Below the pieces are notes generated by a model. The model was given only the letters and a program-made list of their open reading frames with translations, was not told the origin of the DNA and did not search any database. Both the position numbers and the translations under genes were made by a program. DNA of 64,000 nucleotides, taken from contig JAQWRV010000007.1 of NCBI GenBank assembly GCA_029243545.1, positions 62,001-126,000 on the forward strand, in the 5' to 3' direction. Position 1 is the stretch's first letter. Every line of letters begins with the position of its first letter. Shown here one piece after another: positions 62,830-64,000 of this stretch. Origin of the DNA: Rhodospirillaceae bacterium. GTDB lineage: Bacteria > Pseudomonadota > Alphaproteobacteria > Rhodospirillales > Rhodospirillaceae.

Positions 62830-63252
62830 TCATCTGTCCTGGAGTGTCTCTTTTTTGAGGTAGGTGATCAGCGCTTTGCGGTCTGATTCCTTACGTACAC
62901 CGGCGAAGGCCATCTTGTTGCCAGGCAGGAAATCCTTGGGCTTAACAAGCCATTCTTCGAGGGTTTCTGCGCTCCAGACGATACCAGACCCTTTGACCAC
63001 ATCGGAATAACGGAAGTCATCTTTGGAGCCGGCATTCGAACCAAACATGCCATGCAGATTAGGGCCAACCTTGTGCCGGCCTTCAGATTCCAAAGTGTGG
63101 CATGAACGGCACAGCACAAACACGCGCTTGCCGCGCTTGAGCAGGTCTGCCTCCGACATTTCCTCTTGGGCTAAAGCTGGGGCAGCGGCGGGTATAGAGC
63201 CTGCTGCTGCAAGAGCTGCGAAAGAGAAAACAGCAGTCAAAATACGCTTCAT
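62830..63252 (-). CDS. Class I c-type cytochrome (cytochrome c2-like)
   Basis: A 140-residue periplasmic cytochrome with signal peptide MKRILTAVFSFAALAAAGSI-...-ALA, one haem motif CRSCH near residue 49, KVGPNLHGMFGSNAGS and the Met ligand in NKMAFAGVR. The layout (CxxCH, GPNLxG, KMxFxG) is that of soluble cytochrome c2 shuttles between the bc1 complex and oxidases or dehydrogenases. GAGG precedes the ATG and a strong terminator follows, so it is a single-gene transcript. Confidence 0.93.
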   Translation of the reverse strand: MKRILTAVFSFAALAAAGSIPAAAPALAQEEMSEADLLKRGKRVFVLCRSCHTLESEGRHKVGPNLHGMFGSNAGSKDDFRYSDVVKGSGIVWSAETLEEWLVKPKDFLPGNKMAFAGVRKESDRKALITYLKKETLQDR

Positions 63253-63618
63253 GCTTTAACCTCAAATGGTACACATTTCGTTTGGAACTTAGTGACTTTC
63301 AACAGCTTGTAAAGTGGGAATGTGGCAGGCCTGGGGCAAAAAAAAGTTAGAATTTTAACGATTTGCAATCATAATCCGTAAAATTATACACGTAGAGACA
63401 GTCGTCAGCGGATCGGGCCAGTCGGCCAGGGCTCTGTTTCAGCCGTCACACAGTGTTACTCAATAATCGTAGCATTACACCCGTTGATCTGAGAGACATA
63501 GCGCCAGGAACGAAAAGCGGGCAAAATTCAGGATTATAGCCGCGGCATTAATCCAGCCTGTGTCTCCCCGCGTAGAAGACATACTAAAGTCACAGATTTA
63601 AGGTAAGATTGTCGAGTT
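63253..63618. other. Intergenic region between divergent cytochrome c and RND adaptor genes
   Basis: About 365 bases holding the promoters of two divergent genes. I found no convincing reading frame, hairpin or repeat. The antisense frames extending from the adaptor gene are shadows. Confidence 0.5.
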
Positions 63619-64000
63619 ATGAACAAGGCGCAAATAACAGCACTGGTCATCCTCCTCGCCGGCGTAGCGTGGATCGGCTCCGGCGTGATTTCGGGGCAAG
63701 GCGCCAACACGTCCAACGCCAATGCCGATAACACAGCCCCGCTGAAAGAAGCCCCTGCCGTCGCCGTACGGGTGCAGAATTCGGCCGCTAGAGCCTTCCA
63801 GAGTGACATTACCCTGCAAGGTCGTACCGCTGCATCGCGCATAGTCGATCTGCGCGCTGAGGTATCCGGCCGCGCTGAAGATATCCTCGTATTCGAGGGC
63901 CAGCCTGTGGAAGCCGGCCAGCCGGTGCTGCAGATCGCCATCAATGATCGCGCCGCCCGCCTCGACCAGGCCCGCGCCTCCCTTGAGCAACGCAGTATTC
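63619..64000 (+). CDS. RND efflux periplasmic adaptor (N-terminal part, cut by right edge)
   Basis: The ATG at 63619 opens 127 codons to the window edge: a signal anchor (NKAQITALVILLAGVAWIGS), then EAPAVAVRVQNSAARAFQSD, LQGRTAASRIVDLRAEVSGR and FEGQPVEAGQPVLQIAINDR, followed by the first coiled-coil helix RLDQARASLEQRS. The RxxV-LRAEVSGR/VxxGQPV pattern is the lipoyl half-domain of MexA/AcrA-type adaptors. An RND pump gene is expected just beyond the edge. Confidence 0.9.
   Translation, partial: MNKAQITALVILLAGVAWIGSGVISGQGANTSNANADNTAPLKEAPAVAVRVQNSAARAFQSDITLQGRTAASRIVDLRAEVSGRAEDILVFEGQPVEAGQPVLQIAINDRAARLDQARASLEQRSI

Overview
This is chromosomal DNA from an alphaproteobacterium, probably an environmental or marine one. 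The evidence is a GcrA cell-cycle regulator, a PopZ/DUF2497 polar organiser, a DUF1491 protein, the Pcm-like methyltransferase / TolC / PopZ neighbourhood, a CHASE2 adenylate cyclase, and many Tat-exported or TonB-dependent functions. Two decayed PEP-CTERM genes imply that the lineage has or had an exosortase. I saw no CRISPR array, prophage, transposase or rRNA operon.

Layout. 1-3.2 kb: a TonB-dependent receptor cut by the left edge, the frameshifted tail of a second receptor, and an IclR-type regulator. 3.2-6.7 kb: popZ, tolC, a pcm-like gene, then tRNA-Cys and tRNA-Asn behind a good sigma-70-like promoter. 6.8-12.5 kb: a CHASE2 adenylate cyclase divergent from a type I secretion ABC/HlyD pair. 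12.5-17.6 kb: MBL-fold hydrolase, GcrA, a lone ModA-like protein, DUF1491, a decayed gene and a MATE exporter. 18.2-22.5 kb: a MacB/DevBCA-like tripartite exporter. 22.5-44.5 kb: an accessory metabolic region holding an exported thiamine-diphosphate enzyme with a c-type cytochrome, a large methyltransferase, an alpha/beta-hydrolase-fold protein and a nitrilase-fold protein that both lack catalytic residues, a FAD oxidase, a CitE-like lyase with an HpaB-like flavoprotein, a TauD-type dioxygenase, two tandem Tat-exported flavin amine oxidases, a VOC protein, an MDR reductase, an NmrA-like protein and an amidase. 44.5-47.2 kb: a secreted lectin-like protein and queuosine genes (queD, queC, queE). 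47.4-50.4 kb: a FkbM methyltransferase and a large two-module glycan enzyme. 50.4-62.6 kb: a second accessory block (ThDP enzyme, two double-cupin proteins, SnoaL-like protein, SDR, a paralogue of the large methyltransferase, a third Tat amine oxidase, a flavin-reductase-like protein fused to a PCP_red-like domain, two secreted proteins). The right end has a class I cytochrome c with a clear terminator and the start of an RND adaptor.

How it fits together. The two accessory blocks repeat the same families: ThDP enzyme, roughly 400-residue methyltransferase, flavin amine oxidase, SnoaL-like protein, cupin, alpha/beta hydrolase. They look like related catabolic or modification islands around a housekeeping queuosine block. 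The substrate cannot be told from sequence alone. The most unusual unit is the Tat-exported ThDP enzyme whose stop codon overlaps the start of a periplasmic cytochrome c gene.

A second theme is decay. At least ten genes are broken by frameshifts, a 7-bp tandem duplication, internal deletion, a nonsense codon or truncation, and several intact genes have lost hallmark catalytic residues (an alpha/beta hydrolase, a nitrilase, QueD). Some homopolymer frameshifts could be assembly errors, but the 7-bp duplication, the internal deletion and the truncated remnants are harder to explain that way.
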